Origin: an uncultured Bacteroidales bacterium
GTDB lineage: Bacteria > Bacteroidota > Bacteroidia > Bacteroidales > UBA932
NCBI GenBank assembly: GCA_900317925.1
Contig: ONIQ01000013.1
Span: 1 to 64,000 of the forward strand
Reading direction: 5' to 3'
Length of the DNA stretch: 64,000 nt
The position numbers and the translations under genes are program-made. How positions within the stretch are numbered: the stretch's first letter is position 1; every line of letters starts with the position of its first letter. The notes under the pieces are model-generated. The model worked only from the letters and a program-made list of their open reading frames with translations, had not been told where the DNA came from and did not search any database. Positions 34,952 to 43,749 of this stretch are shown piece after piece.

Positions 34952-35520
34952 AACTCCTGTTTCTGCATGGTCTGGCCTCGTCGGGTGCCTATAAGATGGC
35001 GTCCACCCTGCGCATTCTCCTGCGGTGTGAGGTCCTCGCGCCCGATCTTCCCATCGAACCGGACCGTGTAGAAGCGTTGTTGGCCGACATCTGCCTTACG
35101 GAGCATCCCGACCTGGTGGTGGGACTGTCCTGGGGCGGTTTTTGGGCGCAGAAGTTGCGGGGGTTGAAGAAGGTCCTCGTGAACCCCGATTTTCACGTTT
35201 CGCGGTTGATGCGTTCGAAACTGGGGGAAGTCGCCTACCTATCGCCCCGTGCCGACGGAGCCCGGTCGTTTTGGATCAGCCCGGAACTGTGCGATGCCTA
35301 TGAGGCCCTGGAGGCGGTTCAGTTCGATGGGTTGGATGCTGCTGAGCGCGCGCTGACCCGCGGCTGTTTTGCCACGGAGGATGAGTTGGTGCACTGCGGG
35401 GATGAGTTTGCCCTTCATTACGGCGCCGCTGCCCGCGTGGACTATCCCGGCACCCATCTGCCCAATTACCCCGAAACCAAGCAGTTCATCCTGCCCGTCC
35501 TGCAAGCCCTGGTGGGTTGA
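34948..35520 (+). CDS. YqiA/UPF0227-like alpha/beta hydrolase
   Basis: 190 residues from the ATG that overlaps the folD stop (ATGA). L-F-L-H-G-L-A-S near residue 4 is the oxyanion loop, and G-L-S-W-G-G (59-64, nucleophile S61) is the elbow. A C-terminal histidine in YPGTHLPNYP could complete the triad. The family includes E. coli YqiA, a small esterase. It is placed last in the purine/folate operon by translational coupling, but a metabolic link is not obvious. No terminator is evident in 35521-35602. Confidence 0.7.
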   Translation: MKLLFLHGLASSGAYKMASTLRILLRCEVLAPDLPIEPDRVEALLADICLTEHPDLVVGLSWGGFWAQKLRGLKKVLVNPDFHVSRLMRSKLGEVAYLSPRADGARSFWISPELCDAYEALEAVQFDGLDAAERALTRGCFATEDELVHCGDEFALHYGAAARVDYPGTHLPNYPETKQFILPVLQALVG

Positions 35521-35602
35521 ATGGGTACTGCATTCTTAAGTAGTTGAGTTCCAGACCTTTCTGATTAAATGCTGATATACAGTTATTTAGGAATGTCTGT
35601 TG

Positions 35603-36577
35603 TTAATAGAAGAGGGAAAGCAATTCTTCGGGTGATAGACCGTCGAAATAGAGGGTAGGACGAGCGTTGACGAGGCGTTCTAAGAGGGCCGACCGATCGA
35701 ATCGGCAGCCTTCCAGCGCTGCGGAAAGGCCCTCGGCCGGTAGGTTCCCCAGAAAATCTCCGCCAAACTGCAAGCTGTGGATGCATCCGTTGTCAATACG
35801 CCAAGTAGCCAGGACCGTGCCGCAGGAGAACTTCCGGCTCGCAGAGAAATCGGCCCGGTGCGAGCGGCCGTAATTCCATTCCCAGGTACGGAATTTGGTA
35901 TCGGCTTCGCGAGAAATGGCTCCCAACTGCTCCTGTGTAAGGGAAAGGAGACCATCGCCCGCCGAGAGAATTTGCTGAAGAGCGGACTGGAAAGCCTGGA
36001 TTGTAGTAAATTGCGGCAAATAATCCTTCAGATTGGCTACCCGGCTGCGGACCGATGCGACGCCCGCGGCAGAAAGTTTGCTGCCTGGCACAGCCAGTGC
36101 GGCGGTCAGCTCGGTCAGATCTACATCGAACATCAGGGTACCATGCACCATCAGCCGATCCTTCCAGACCCGTTTGGCATAGCCCGAGCATTTGCGGCCG
36201 TCCACCAGGATATCGTTCCGGCCGGTAAGTTCGGCGGCGACCCCCAGGTGCCGGAGGGCGTTCACGATAAAATCCAGATAGTCTGGGTAATCCCTGTCCA
36301 GGTCACGCGAACGGCCCACGATGGTATAATTCAGGTTGTTCAGGTCGTGATATACGGCCCCGCCACCCGTTACCCGCCGCGCCAGGACGATGTTTTTTTG
36401 GGCCAAGTAATCCAGATTGACTTCGGCAAAGGCATTCTGGTTAAAGCCGATAATAACAGAAGGCCGGTTCTGCCACAGATAGAACACGGGCTCGTCCAAT
36501 GGAAACTGTTCCAGGATAAACTCGTCAAACGCCATGTTCCAGTGTGGATCGGTGGACTGGTTCGTCAGATAAAGCAT
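35603..36577 (-). CDS. lplA: lipoate-protein ligase
   Basis: 324 residues. It begins LYLTNQSTDPHWNMAFDE. The lipoyl-AMP site is RRVTGGGAVYHDLNNLNYT near residue 68, the G-R-K-C-S-G segment and the HGTLMFDVDL strand are conserved, and a C-terminal accessory domain of about 90 residues is present. It activates free lipoate with ATP and attaches it to lipoyl domains. The E2 gene at 47630-48922 carries such a domain, so this enzyme plausibly serves that complex. Promoter ATTG-N20-TATCTTTG lies at 36631-36600. It is divergent from the lytic transglycosylase gene. Confidence 0.9.
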   Translation of the reverse strand: MLYLTNQSTDPHWNMAFDEFILEQFPLDEPVFYLWQNRPSVIIGFNQNAFAEVNLDYLAQKNIVLARRVTGGGAVYHDLNNLNYTIVGRSRDLDRDYPDYLDFIVNALRHLGVAAELTGRNDILVDGRKCSGYAKRVWKDRLMVHGTLMFDVDLTELTAALAVPGSKLSAAGVASVRSRVANLKDYLPQFTTIQAFQSALQQILSAGDGLLSLTQEQLGAISREADTKFRTWEWNYGRSHRADFSASRKFSCGTVLATWRIDNGCIHSLQFGGDFLGNLPAEGLSAALEGCRFDRSALLERLVNARPTLYFDGLSPEELLSLFY

Positions 36578-36599
36578 CGTACTTACCTACTTGTAGGAA

Positions 36600-36631
36600 C
36601 AAAGATACGGAATTATTCCGCGAATGACAAT
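36600..36631 (-). promoter_or_regulatory. promoter of the lipoate ligase gene
   Basis: On the minus strand ATTG (36628-36631), a 20-nt spacer and TATCTTTG (36600-36607) give a one-mismatch fit to the phylum consensus. The ATG of lplA is 22 nt downstream. Confidence 0.55.
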
Positions 36632-36661
36632 CAAGTTCCTTTTTATTTGGCGTGGTACGAA

Positions 36662-36693
36662 TTTGCGAAAGACCACGTAGATTTGTATATTTG
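36662..36693 (+). promoter_or_regulatory. consensus promoter of the lytic transglycosylase gene
   Basis: TTTG (36662-36665), a 20-nt spacer and TATATTTG (36686-36693) match the consensus exactly. The ATG starts 6 nt after the -7 box, the same gap as at 266 and at uvrA. Confidence 0.7.
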
Positions 36694-36699
36694 TTTCGT

Positions 36700-37560
36700 A
36701 TGCGTAGAATTACAATCACTATCCTGTTGTTTTTGGCAGCCGTCTCTCTGGACGCCCAGACGGTAGATCAGTTCCATGTGCCGGCACCGAAAGTCCCGGC
36801 CTATGTCGTTTTTGCGGGCGATACCATCCGGATCGATACCCCCGAACGCATCGAGCGGATGGACCGCGAGCTGCTGTCTTTCACCAACATGCACACCATT
36901 TCGGTCCTGATGCTCAAACGCTCTAAAAGGGTGTTCGCCCAGATTGTGCCCATCTTGCGAAAAGAGCGGATTCCGGAAGACCTGAAATACCTCTGCGCCA
37001 TTGAGTGCAACCTGGACCCCAAGGCCCTTTCCAGTGCGGGTGCTGCCGGATTCTGGCAGTTTACCAAGGCCACCGGCCGGCATTACGGCCTGGAAGTGGG
37101 AGACGAGGTGGATGAACGCTATCATCCCGAAAAAGCCACCCGGGCCGCGTGCCAGTATTTGCGCGAGGCCTACGCCAAATATGGGGACTGGATGACGGTG
37201 GCGGCTAGTTACAATGCCGGTCAGGCAGGAATCAGCCGCCGGCTGGAAGAACAGCAGGAAGAATCGGCCCTGGAACTTTGGCTCCCCGAGGAAACGGCGC
37301 GCTACATGTTCCGCATCCTGGCAGCCAAGCTGTTTTTCGAGCGCCCCGAGCGCTTCGGTTTCCATGTCCCGGAGAAGGATTATTATCCGGCCCGCACCGT
37401 CCGGAAGAAGGTAGAAATAAAAGAGGCGGTGCCGAGCCTGGTCGATTTTGCCAAGGCGAACGGCACCACCTATTCCAAATTGCGCGAAGCCAATCTGTGG
37501 CTCCGGTCCGATAAACTGACCAATAAAGCGGCCAAGACCTATACGGTAATCATCCCGTAA
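36700..37560 (+). CDS. secreted lytic transglycosylase (SLT family)
   Basis: 286 residues from the ATG at 36700, which begins a clean signal peptide (RRITITILLFLAAVSLDAQ). The SLT domain carries catalytic E102 in C-A-I-E-C-N-L-D-P, then SSAGAAGFWQFTKATGR and the AASYNAGQAG block, an MltD-type pattern. It cleaves peptidoglycan to anhydromuropeptides in the periplasm. Residues about 235-286 (DFAKANGTTYSKLREAN) look like a single degenerate LysM repeat. Convergent with the class II aldolase gene, 15 nt away. Confidence 0.85.
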   Translation: MRRITITILLFLAAVSLDAQTVDQFHVPAPKVPAYVVFAGDTIRIDTPERIERMDRELLSFTNMHTISVLMLKRSKRVFAQIVPILRKERIPEDLKYLCAIECNLDPKALSSAGAAGFWQFTKATGRHYGLEVGDEVDERYHPEKATRAACQYLREAYAKYGDWMTVAASYNAGQAGISRRLEEQQEESALELWLPEETARYMFRILAAKLFFERPERFGFHVPEKDYYPARTVRKKVEIKEAVPSLVDFAKANGTTYSKLREANLWLRSDKLTNKAAKTYTVIIP

Positions 37561-37575
37561 AGTCCTTCAAAAAGC

Positions 37576-38880
37576 CTACTCGCCCACGTGGAAGGCCTTG
37601 CGGAGCTCTTCCACCTGTTCGTCGTTGATGGGATGCAGCTTGCCTACCGGGGCGGCCATGATGAGGGAACGGGCACTGAAGTCCGCCACCTCCAGCCGGT
37701 CGAAGGTGTTGATAAGCTTGTCTCCCGTCACGATCACTGAGTCGTTTTCCAGCAGCACGCAAGGGCGTGTCTTGAACTCCTCGGCCACCCCTTCCAGGTT
37801 GTCGTACTGGCTGCCGAAGGGGAAGCGCGGCACATCCTGCAGGAAAATCCAGCTCTCCGGAATGGTCCGCACGTTGAACTCCACGCCCGTGGTGCAGTAG
37901 CCCATCAAAGCAGGGCTCTGCGTCAGGATGATGGAGTTGATCTTCGGATTGCGACGGTAGATCTCATGATGCAGGGCCACGCTGCGGCTGGCCATCTTGC
38001 CGGCTTCCACCATCCCGTTTTTCACCTGGACGATGTCGCCCGGTTCGATGTCCCAGCGCTGCACGTTGGAGGGAGTAATGAGGAAGTCGTCCCCGCGCCA
38101 GCGGATGGATGCGGTTCCATAGGAGGAGCACATGAGGCCCTGCGAGCAGGCGCGGCGTACAATGGTGCAGATTTCCGTGCGGATGGCCCGCTCGTCGGAC
38201 GGATATTTCACGTTCATGAAGGGCCGCAGGTTGGTGTTGATGGCCTGCTCGTGCCGCAGAATCTGTTCCTCGGTAAGGAATTTCGGCTCGCCCAAAGTCT
38301 TGGCATTCAGGATGGTACGGGCGCAGAGCTCCAGGGTTTCAAACCGCTGGTAGGCATCGGCGATATCCTCGCCCATCAGGACCACGCCGTGGTTCTCCAT
38401 GATGACGGCCTTGTAGTCCGGGTTCTTCTTGAACTCGTGCGCAATCTTCTCGCCCAGCAGCTCACTGCCCGGCAGGGCATAGGGGGCGAAACCCACGGGG
38501 CCGCAAACGCTGCGGGCCTGCGGGATGATGCTGGTGTCCGGAATCTGGTGGACGATGCTGAAGGTAACCAGTCCCGGGGGATGGGCGTGGATCACCGAGT
38601 GCATTTTCGGGCGGATCTTGTACAACGCCCGGTGGAAAGGATACTCGGAAGAAGGCCGGTGGGGGCCGATGACGGTGCCGTCCGGTTTCACGCAAATAAT
38701 GTCGGCGGGGGTAAGGGAACCCTTGTCGATACCGGCAGGGGTAATCCAAATGTCCCCGTTGTCGTCCATGATGGACACGTTACCACCCGAGGTGGTGGTC
38801 ATTCCGCTGCGATAGATACGCCCGATGATGATGGCGATCTGCTCTGCGGGATGCATGAGTTTTACATCCAGTTGTTTCAT
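37576..38880 (-). CDS. tandem class II aldolase/adducin-domain protein, second domain lacking zinc ligands
   Basis: 434 residues made of two class II aldolase domains. Domain 1 (about 8-205) is intact: SGGNVS near 31, SSEYPFH with E79, HAHPP with H98 and H100, and NHG with H164. Domain 2 (about 225-434) aligns in outline, but the three zinc histidines are replaced by L319, Q321 and D380. Active members cleave or epimerise sugar phosphates (fuculose-, rhamnulose- or ribulose-phosphate) using zinc. The second domain may be structural or bind ligand. It is the last gene of the eight-gene run starting with E2, 16 nt after the zinc dehydrogenase. Confidence 0.8.
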   Translation of the reverse strand: MKQLDVKLMHPAEQIAIIIGRIYRSGMTTTSGGNVSIMDDNGDIWITPAGIDKGSLTPADIICVKPDGTVIGPHRPSSEYPFHRALYKIRPKMHSVIHAHPPGLVTFSIVHQIPDTSIIPQARSVCGPVGFAPYALPGSELLGEKIAHEFKKNPDYKAVIMENHGVVLMGEDIADAYQRFETLELCARTILNAKTLGEPKFLTEEQILRHEQAINTNLRPFMNVKYPSDERAIRTEICTIVRRACSQGLMCSSYGTASIRWRGDDFLITPSNVQRWDIEPGDIVQVKNGMVEAGKMASRSVALHHEIYRRNPKINSIILTQSPALMGYCTTGVEFNVRTIPESWIFLQDVPRFPFGSQYDNLEGVAEEFKTRPCVLLENDSVIVTGDKLINTFDRLEVADFSARSLIMAAPVGKLHPINDEQVEELRKAFHVGE

Positions 38881-38896
38881 TAACTTTAATTAAATG

Positions 38897-40171
38897 TTAC
38901 AGTTCGTTTGCGTGGGCGAGGAGGTAATTTTCGGCCTCTACGCTCCACAAGCCGTTGTGGGCGGCGCAGATATCGGCCAGGCGGGCAAAAACCGGACTGG
39001 TTTTGCCTTTCTCGGCGAAATCCGCGATAGCCGTAAGCGGCATTTCAATATGGGTATAAATCAGCTTCTTCCCGCCCGGAATGGAAGGCAGGTTGAGCGT
39101 TGTGTCGATAACGGCATTCAGTCCGCCGATATGGGTGACCAGGCCGGCCGGGTCCAGTCCGGCGGACAGCATCACCAGGGCCTCTTTCATGTCGTCGTTG
39201 TTGCCGCCGCTGGTGCCCACTACGTGCGACTGGTTGTAGTGCACGTCGTAGAAATTGAACGGAGCCTTGAACGGGGCCTTGGAAGGGCCGGCAAAGAAAT
39301 TCAGGCAACCGTCGAAGGCCAGGATATCGTCGGCCTGCTCCACTACCGGGGCCACCGGAGCAAAGCAGAATACGTCATCGTAGCCGGTTCCGCCGGAAAT
39401 TTCCATCAGCATGGCGGCCGGATCTTCCACGCCACCCGTGTTGATGTACCGCAGGTCGATTCCGCGCGATGCGGCGAATTCCACCGTGTACAAGGTTGCG
39501 GCGCGGTCCAGGCGTTCCTGGTTGATATCGGTAACCACCATCAGCGAAGGCCGGCGGTCGTCCCGATGCAGGGCATAGTTGATGGCGGCCAGGCCCATCG
39601 GACCCACACCCGCCAGCAGGGCCATCTTGCCGCCCTGTTTGATCTCCATGCTATGGACATAGGAGCCGGGATGCGTATGGTAGTTGGCGTGCATCGCCCC
39701 GATCACGCAGGAAAGCGGCTCACTCAGCGAGGCGGGGTAAAAGCCTTCGCCGGTATATTGCAGCAGGCAGCCTTTTTCCATCACCTCGTTCGGGATGATG
39801 ATATAGGTCGCATCGCCGCCCGCATACGGGTAGGAATAACCCGGGGCGCTGTACAGGCCCGCAGGACCACCTTCGTAGTTGATGGCCGGCTGGATGGAGA
39901 ACTTGTCTCCGGGTTTGAACTGACCCTGCCATTTCTTGCCCACGGTGATAATCTCGCCTGCGAACTCGTGGCCGATGATGACCGGTTTCTCGGCGATGTT
40001 GCGGGGCACACGCTTGTGGGTATCGGCCTGATGGGCGGCCTTGTAGGATGACATACAGATGGAATCGCTGACGACTTTGGCGAGAATTTCGTCTTCGCGC
40101 GGCTCCGGAAGCTCGAAGGTCTCGAGCCGGAGGTCGTCTTTCCCGTGGATTCTGACAGCTTTTGTCTGCAT
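38897..40171 (-). CDS. zinc-dependent medium-chain dehydrogenase (sorbose-1-phosphate reductase/sorbitol dehydrogenase-like)
   Basis: 424 residues. Catalytic zinc ligands lie in SDSICMSSY (Cys near 39) and GHEFAGEI (His-Glu near 68). The Rossmann motif AGVGPMGLAAINYA is near residue 190. The structural-zinc cysteine lobe of liver ADH is absent. The sequence resembles proteins annotated as L-sorbose 1-phosphate reductase, which interconvert keto- and polyol-phosphates with NAD(P)H. It lies between the aldolase/SDR gene (19-nt gap) and the tandem aldolase (16-nt gap). The actual substrate is unknown. Confidence 0.78.
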   Translation of the reverse strand: MQTKAVRIHGKDDLRLETFELPEPREDEILAKVVSDSICMSSYKAAHQADTHKRVPRNIAEKPVIIGHEFAGEIITVGKKWQGQFKPGDKFSIQPAINYEGGPAGLYSAPGYSYPYAGGDATYIIIPNEVMEKGCLLQYTGEGFYPASLSEPLSCVIGAMHANYHTHPGSYVHSMEIKQGGKMALLAGVGPMGLAAINYALHRDDRRPSLMVVTDINQERLDRAATLYTVEFAASRGIDLRYINTGGVEDPAAMLMEISGGTGYDDVFCFAPVAPVVEQADDILAFDGCLNFFAGPSKAPFKAPFNFYDVHYNQSHVVGTSGGNNDDMKEALVMLSAGLDPAGLVTHIGGLNAVIDTTLNLPSIPGGKKLIYTHIEMPLTAIADFAEKGKTSPVFARLADICAAHNGLWSVEAENYLLAHANEL

Positions 40172-40190
40172 ATTCTTGATTATTAGTGAT

Positions 40191-42131
40191 TTATGCTAGC
40201 ATAACTTGACCGCCGGTAACAGGGATGGCCTGGCCGGTCTCTCCGGTCTGCTCAATGGCATAAAGGATGGCCTTGGTCACATCCACCGGATTGCAGCCCT
40301 TGTGCATGGGCACTTTGGAGAGGTAATACTCTTTCACATCTTCTACCGTCTTGGCACCGGGAACTTTTCCGGCGTGTAGATACTGGACATACAGGCCCTT
40401 CTCCGGATCGCTCCACAGCGGTCCGTCCAGGTAGTTGCCCGGGCAGATGCTGTTTACTTTGATGCGGAAGGGGGCCAGCTCCAGGGCGAAGGATTGGGTG
40501 AGGCCGATGCCGCCGAACTTGCTGCCGGCGTAGGCAAAATTCGCCTTGCTGCCCACCAAGCCGCTCTTGCTGTTCACCTGGACGATATCGGCAAAATAAT
40601 CCGGGTCTGCGGCGGTTTGCAGTTTCATGACATGCTGGGCCACCTTGGCGCAGTAGAAATAGGCGCTGTAGTTGATCTTGGTCACGAACTCCAGGTTCTC
40701 GGGGGTCATGGCTTCAAGGTCTCCGGCCCGCACCACGCCAGCATTGCTGACGAAGGTGTCCAGCGCACCGAAGTTGCAAATGGTGGTCTTGATGAGGTTG
40801 TTCAGGCTGTCCATGTCGGCTACGTTCGTCTTTACGAAGATGGCGCGATTGCTGCGGGCCAGTTCGTTGAAGGAGGCGGCCGTCTTCTCGCCGGTAACCT
40901 CGTTCAGGTCGGCCACCACAATGTTGGCACCTTCCTTCATCAGTTCGCGGGCAATGCCCTCGCCGAAGCCCTGGGCTGCTCCCGTGACGATGATGGTCTT
41001 GCCTTCTACGCGTCCGCGGGCACCGCCAGCCCCCACGGTACGGCGGTAATTCTCCACCTCCCAGTTATCGATAAAGTCTATCCAGGCAGGCTCCATGCCG
41101 TGTTCTCCGCCGAAGGAGCGGGCGTAGAAAGCCACCTTCATGGCATCCAGGAAGACTTCCGTGATGACGCGGGCGTTCTTGGCGTTGTCACCCACGGCTA
41201 CCAGGCCGATGCCTTTGATTAGCAGCACCTTGGGGGTGTGGCCCCTGCGGGTGACATAGGCTTCGATTTTTTCTTCGGCCTCGGCCGCCTTGTCGTCGGA
41301 GTCAATGACGATGTATTCGCTCTTGCAATAGACGATGCCGTCGGGCGAGAAGGGTGTGAGGACGCCTTTCGGGTTGGCCAGGAATTCATCTACCAGGGCG
41401 TTTTTGGTAACCTGAAGGGTCTTGAGGCCGCGTCCGCCGCGGGACAGGATCTGCCGGATGGCGGGAAGCACTTCGCTCACGCAGTCGCACACAGGTGTTT
41501 CCCCTTCCGGGAGGGGGGCCACCAGGGCTTCCAGCTTTGTCATTACGTCCTCATAAATAGCATCGATTTCTGCTACCGTATCGGCGGCTACGAAGATGCC
41601 GTGGTTCTGCAGGAAGATGACCTGCGGCTCGCTGCCGCGCTGTGCTTTCCACTGTCCGATGGCATCGTACACCTTCTTGAAGAGGGTGTAACCCGGATCG
41701 GTATAGCTCACGTAAAGGGCGTCCGGGAAGAGTTCCGCACAGCGTTTTTCGGCCGTCACGGAGCACATGAGGCCGTTCACCAGCGTGGGATGCAGGTGAA
41801 CGACATAGCTGAAATTCATGCAGTTGTGCAGAGACGTCTCTACCGAGGGGCGGCGTCCGCGGGTAAGGTTGGCATCGGCCAGGTCTTCCTTGACCCGGGC
41901 TTCACGCTCCGTTGCATCGGCCGGGTAGGTTTTGGTGGCCATGGCGTCCAGACGGACGCGGTCCATGACGGCAAAGCCCTCTTCGTCAATGGTGGCCAGG
42001 GCGTGACCACTGGCCTTCACCCAAAGATGGGTGGCGTCTTTATAGGAGGTGTTGCCGCCTCCGGCAATCACAAACCGGCTGTCAGCACCATATTTGCGGG
42101 ATACCGCAATGAGGTTGTCTATTTCTTTCAT
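40191..42131 (-). CDS. bifunctional class II aldolase / short-chain dehydrogenase (RhaD-SDR type)
   Basis: 646 residues from the ATG at 42131; an in-frame extension upstream shows no similarity. Residues about 1-230 are a class II aldolase with GGGNTSYK, E98, H112/H114 (VHLHP) and H177 (QNHG). After a linker, residues about 376-646 are an SDR: TGAAQGFG (383-390), SNAG near 463, and Y534-x-x-x-K538 (YAGSK). Homologues in Rhizobia and Firmicutes split rhamnulose-1-phosphate to DHAP and lactaldehyde and oxidise the latter to lactate. Whether rhamnose, fucose or another sugar is used here is not evident; no isomerase or kinase is nearby. Confidence 0.83.
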   Translation of the reverse strand: MKEIDNLIAVSRKYGADSRFVIAGGGNTSYKDATHLWVKASGHALATIDEEGFAVMDRVRLDAMATKTYPADATEREARVKEDLADANLTRGRRPSVETSLHNCMNFSYVVHLHPTLVNGLMCSVTAEKRCAELFPDALYVSYTDPGYTLFKKVYDAIGQWKAQRGSEPQVIFLQNHGIFVAADTVAEIDAIYEDVMTKLEALVAPLPEGETPVCDCVSEVLPAIRQILSRGGRGLKTLQVTKNALVDEFLANPKGVLTPFSPDGIVYCKSEYIVIDSDDKAAEAEEKIEAYVTRRGHTPKVLLIKGIGLVAVGDNAKNARVITEVFLDAMKVAFYARSFGGEHGMEPAWIDFIDNWEVENYRRTVGAGGARGRVEGKTIIVTGAAQGFGEGIARELMKEGANIVVADLNEVTGEKTAASFNELARSNRAIFVKTNVADMDSLNNLIKTTICNFGALDTFVSNAGVVRAGDLEAMTPENLEFVTKINYSAYFYCAKVAQHVMKLQTAADPDYFADIVQVNSKSGLVGSKANFAYAGSKFGGIGLTQSFALELAPFRIKVNSICPGNYLDGPLWSDPEKGLYVQYLHAGKVPGAKTVEDVKEYYLSKVPMHKGCNPVDVTKAILYAIEQTGETGQAIPVTGGQVMLA

Positions 42132-42136
42132 ACTAA

Positions 42137-42706
42137 CTAGAATAAAGTACAATTCGTTATCGCGTAAGATTGCCTTTCCTGCCGAAGTTTCTCGGAGATA
42201 GAACACACAGGATGCGATTTGAGGGCATTTTCCAGCGCGTGAAATTTGTCAATCGGAATGGAAAGGAACGTCCTATTATTTTCAAAATGAATATCGTATT
42301 CTACTTCCCAAACTTGTCCGGTTTCCGGATTGACTGCAAATTTTACCAGTATCGAGCTGCTCGGCACGGCGCGATAACGTGCAATTTCCTCTTCGGTAAA
42401 CACTTGGCGCACACATGCATAGAAGACACTGTCATTCACATCCGCAAAGGTCCCCATTCCGGTAGCCCAACTATAGTATTCTCCGGAAGTCGAATCCAAC
42501 TTATAGCGAAAATCATCACTAAGATAATTGCTTTCGTTTTTAATATATATGCTTTTGATTCGCCAGTCCTTTTCTGAATAATCTTTAATGAGATATCGTG
42601 TTCCGTCACTACTATAAACATCTGTTCTGCCCGTATAGTAATTTTGAGCGCTTGCCGAAAGAGCAACCACAGCAACGAAGATAGCAGTAACAAGACCTTG
42701 TTTCAT
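42137..42706 (-). CDS. small secreted protein of unknown function (DUF5043-like)
   Basis: 189 residues from the ATG at 42706, with a signal peptide (GLVTAIFVAVVALSASAQ). The mature part has a beta-rich N-terminus (NYYTGRTDVYSSDGTRYLI) and a C-terminal region (FAVNPETGQVWEVEYDIHF) recalling small Bacteroidales secreted proteins, perhaps DUF5043; this name is tentative. Composition is clearly more AT-rich than its neighbours. It sits between the PHP gene (2-nt gap) and the aldolase/SDR gene (5-nt gap), in the same direction. It may be a recent insertion into the operon. Confidence 0.65.
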   Translation of the reverse strand: MKQGLVTAIFVAVVALSASAQNYYTGRTDVYSSDGTRYLIKDYSEKDWRIKSIYIKNESNYLSDDFRYKLDSTSGEYYSWATGMGTFADVNDSVFYACVRQVFTEEEIARYRAVPSSSILVKFAVNPETGQVWEVEYDIHFENNRTFLSIPIDKFHALENALKSHPVCSISEKLRQERQSYAITNCTLF

Positions 42707-42708
42707 TC

Positions 42709-43746
42709 TTATTGCAAGACCGTTTTCAGGATTAGATCTTCTCCGGCGGCGGGGCTGTCCAGGCCGGCCTGGTGGGCGGCTACGCTGCAGGCGCCCCGCC
42801 AGTTGATGGCGCGGAGCTTTTCGCTCAGGACCTCGTTGTCGCGGGTACGGAGCCGGATGGGCTCCAGGGCCGGGGTGTTGTGCTCGGAACCGAAGGTCAC
42901 GATGAATCCCTCGTCCTCCAGGTAACCGGCATACTGCTCCAGTACCGCAGTGGTGTTGCGGGTGGTGATGAATTCCACGCTGCCGATGCCCCGTTTGCGC
43001 AGGGTATCGGCCGCTTTCATCAGGTCGCCCTCGAAGTCCGTAAAGTTGCCTTTCGCATCGTCGGCCAGGAAGGGATAGGTGGGAATGCCGCCCGCGGCAC
43101 GGATGATATCGCACACGGTCTCCATGGGCAGGAAGGCTTTCGGATCCTCGGGGACGAAGGCGGCACCGCCCGCTTTGAGCAGTTTGGAACGCAGTTCGTT
43201 CTCCGTCTTGGCGGGATTCTCGGCATCGGGATACAGGGCCATGCGGAGGGCCTTGGCCAGATGCCGTTCCCGCAGCTGTCCTTTGGTAAGGTTTTTCTTT
43301 ATCTCGTTGATATCCAATTGGATGTCCTTTCCGTCAGCCTTCAGCCAGTCGTTGAGTTTGGCACACATCCGCTCCACCTGTGCATTGGACTCGGCTTTCA
43401 CCTCTTCCAGCTGGCGCTTCGGCGCGCCCGAGAGCGTGGGAGGGCAGTTAAGCCCTTTTCCGCTCAGGTAGGTGCGGCCCGGGTTGTTCGGGTCGTTTAC
43501 CCGCAGGCCGGCGGCCTGGTCTTCCTGGTTCAGCGAGATGAATTCTATATTGAAAAGGGGAAAGAGGTTGCGCCGGGCGCATTCCTCTTTCCACTCTCCA
43601 TAACCGTCCATGGAATAGAAATCATTGATTCCCACCACCTTCACGCCTTCGCGGGCCGCCATGTCCACGGCTTGCCCGATGCTATCGAACGCGCTGAAGG
43701 AATACGGCGTGTGCAAATGGGCGTTTACATCGATGATCGTGCTCAT
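42709..43746 (-). CDS. PHP-domain metal-dependent phosphoesterase-like protein
   Basis: 345 residues. It starts DVNAHLHTPYSFSAF with the H-x-H of PHP motif I, then GINDFYSMDGY. Later motifs include a Glu in NIEFISL near residue 69 and FGSEHNTPALEP towards the end, which supplies further metal ligands. The Pol-X-like or histidinol-phosphatase specific features are missing, so the substrate is open. It lies 3 nt after the E1 gene. A phosphatase step within a sugar catabolic run is plausible but only inferred. Confidence 0.75.
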   Translation of the reverse strand: MSTIIDVNAHLHTPYSFSAFDSIGQAVDMAAREGVKVVGINDFYSMDGYGEWKEECARRNLFPLFNIEFISLNQEDQAAGLRVNDPNNPGRTYLSGKGLNCPPTLSGAPKRQLEEVKAESNAQVERMCAKLNDWLKADGKDIQLDINEIKKNLTKGQLRERHLAKALRMALYPDAENPAKTENELRSKLLKAGGAAFVPEDPKAFLPMETVCDIIRAAGGIPTYPFLADDAKGNFTDFEGDLMKAADTLRKRGIGSVEFITTRNTTAVLEQYAGYLEDEGFIVTFGSEHNTPALEPIRLRTRDNEVLSEKLRAINWRGACSVAAHQAGLDSPAAGEDLILKTVLQ

Positions 43747-43749
43747 AGG

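Noticed and set aside
42707..43114. N-terminal extension of the small secreted protein
   Set aside because: The upstream frame is a shadow of the PHP gene; the signal peptide begins at 42706.
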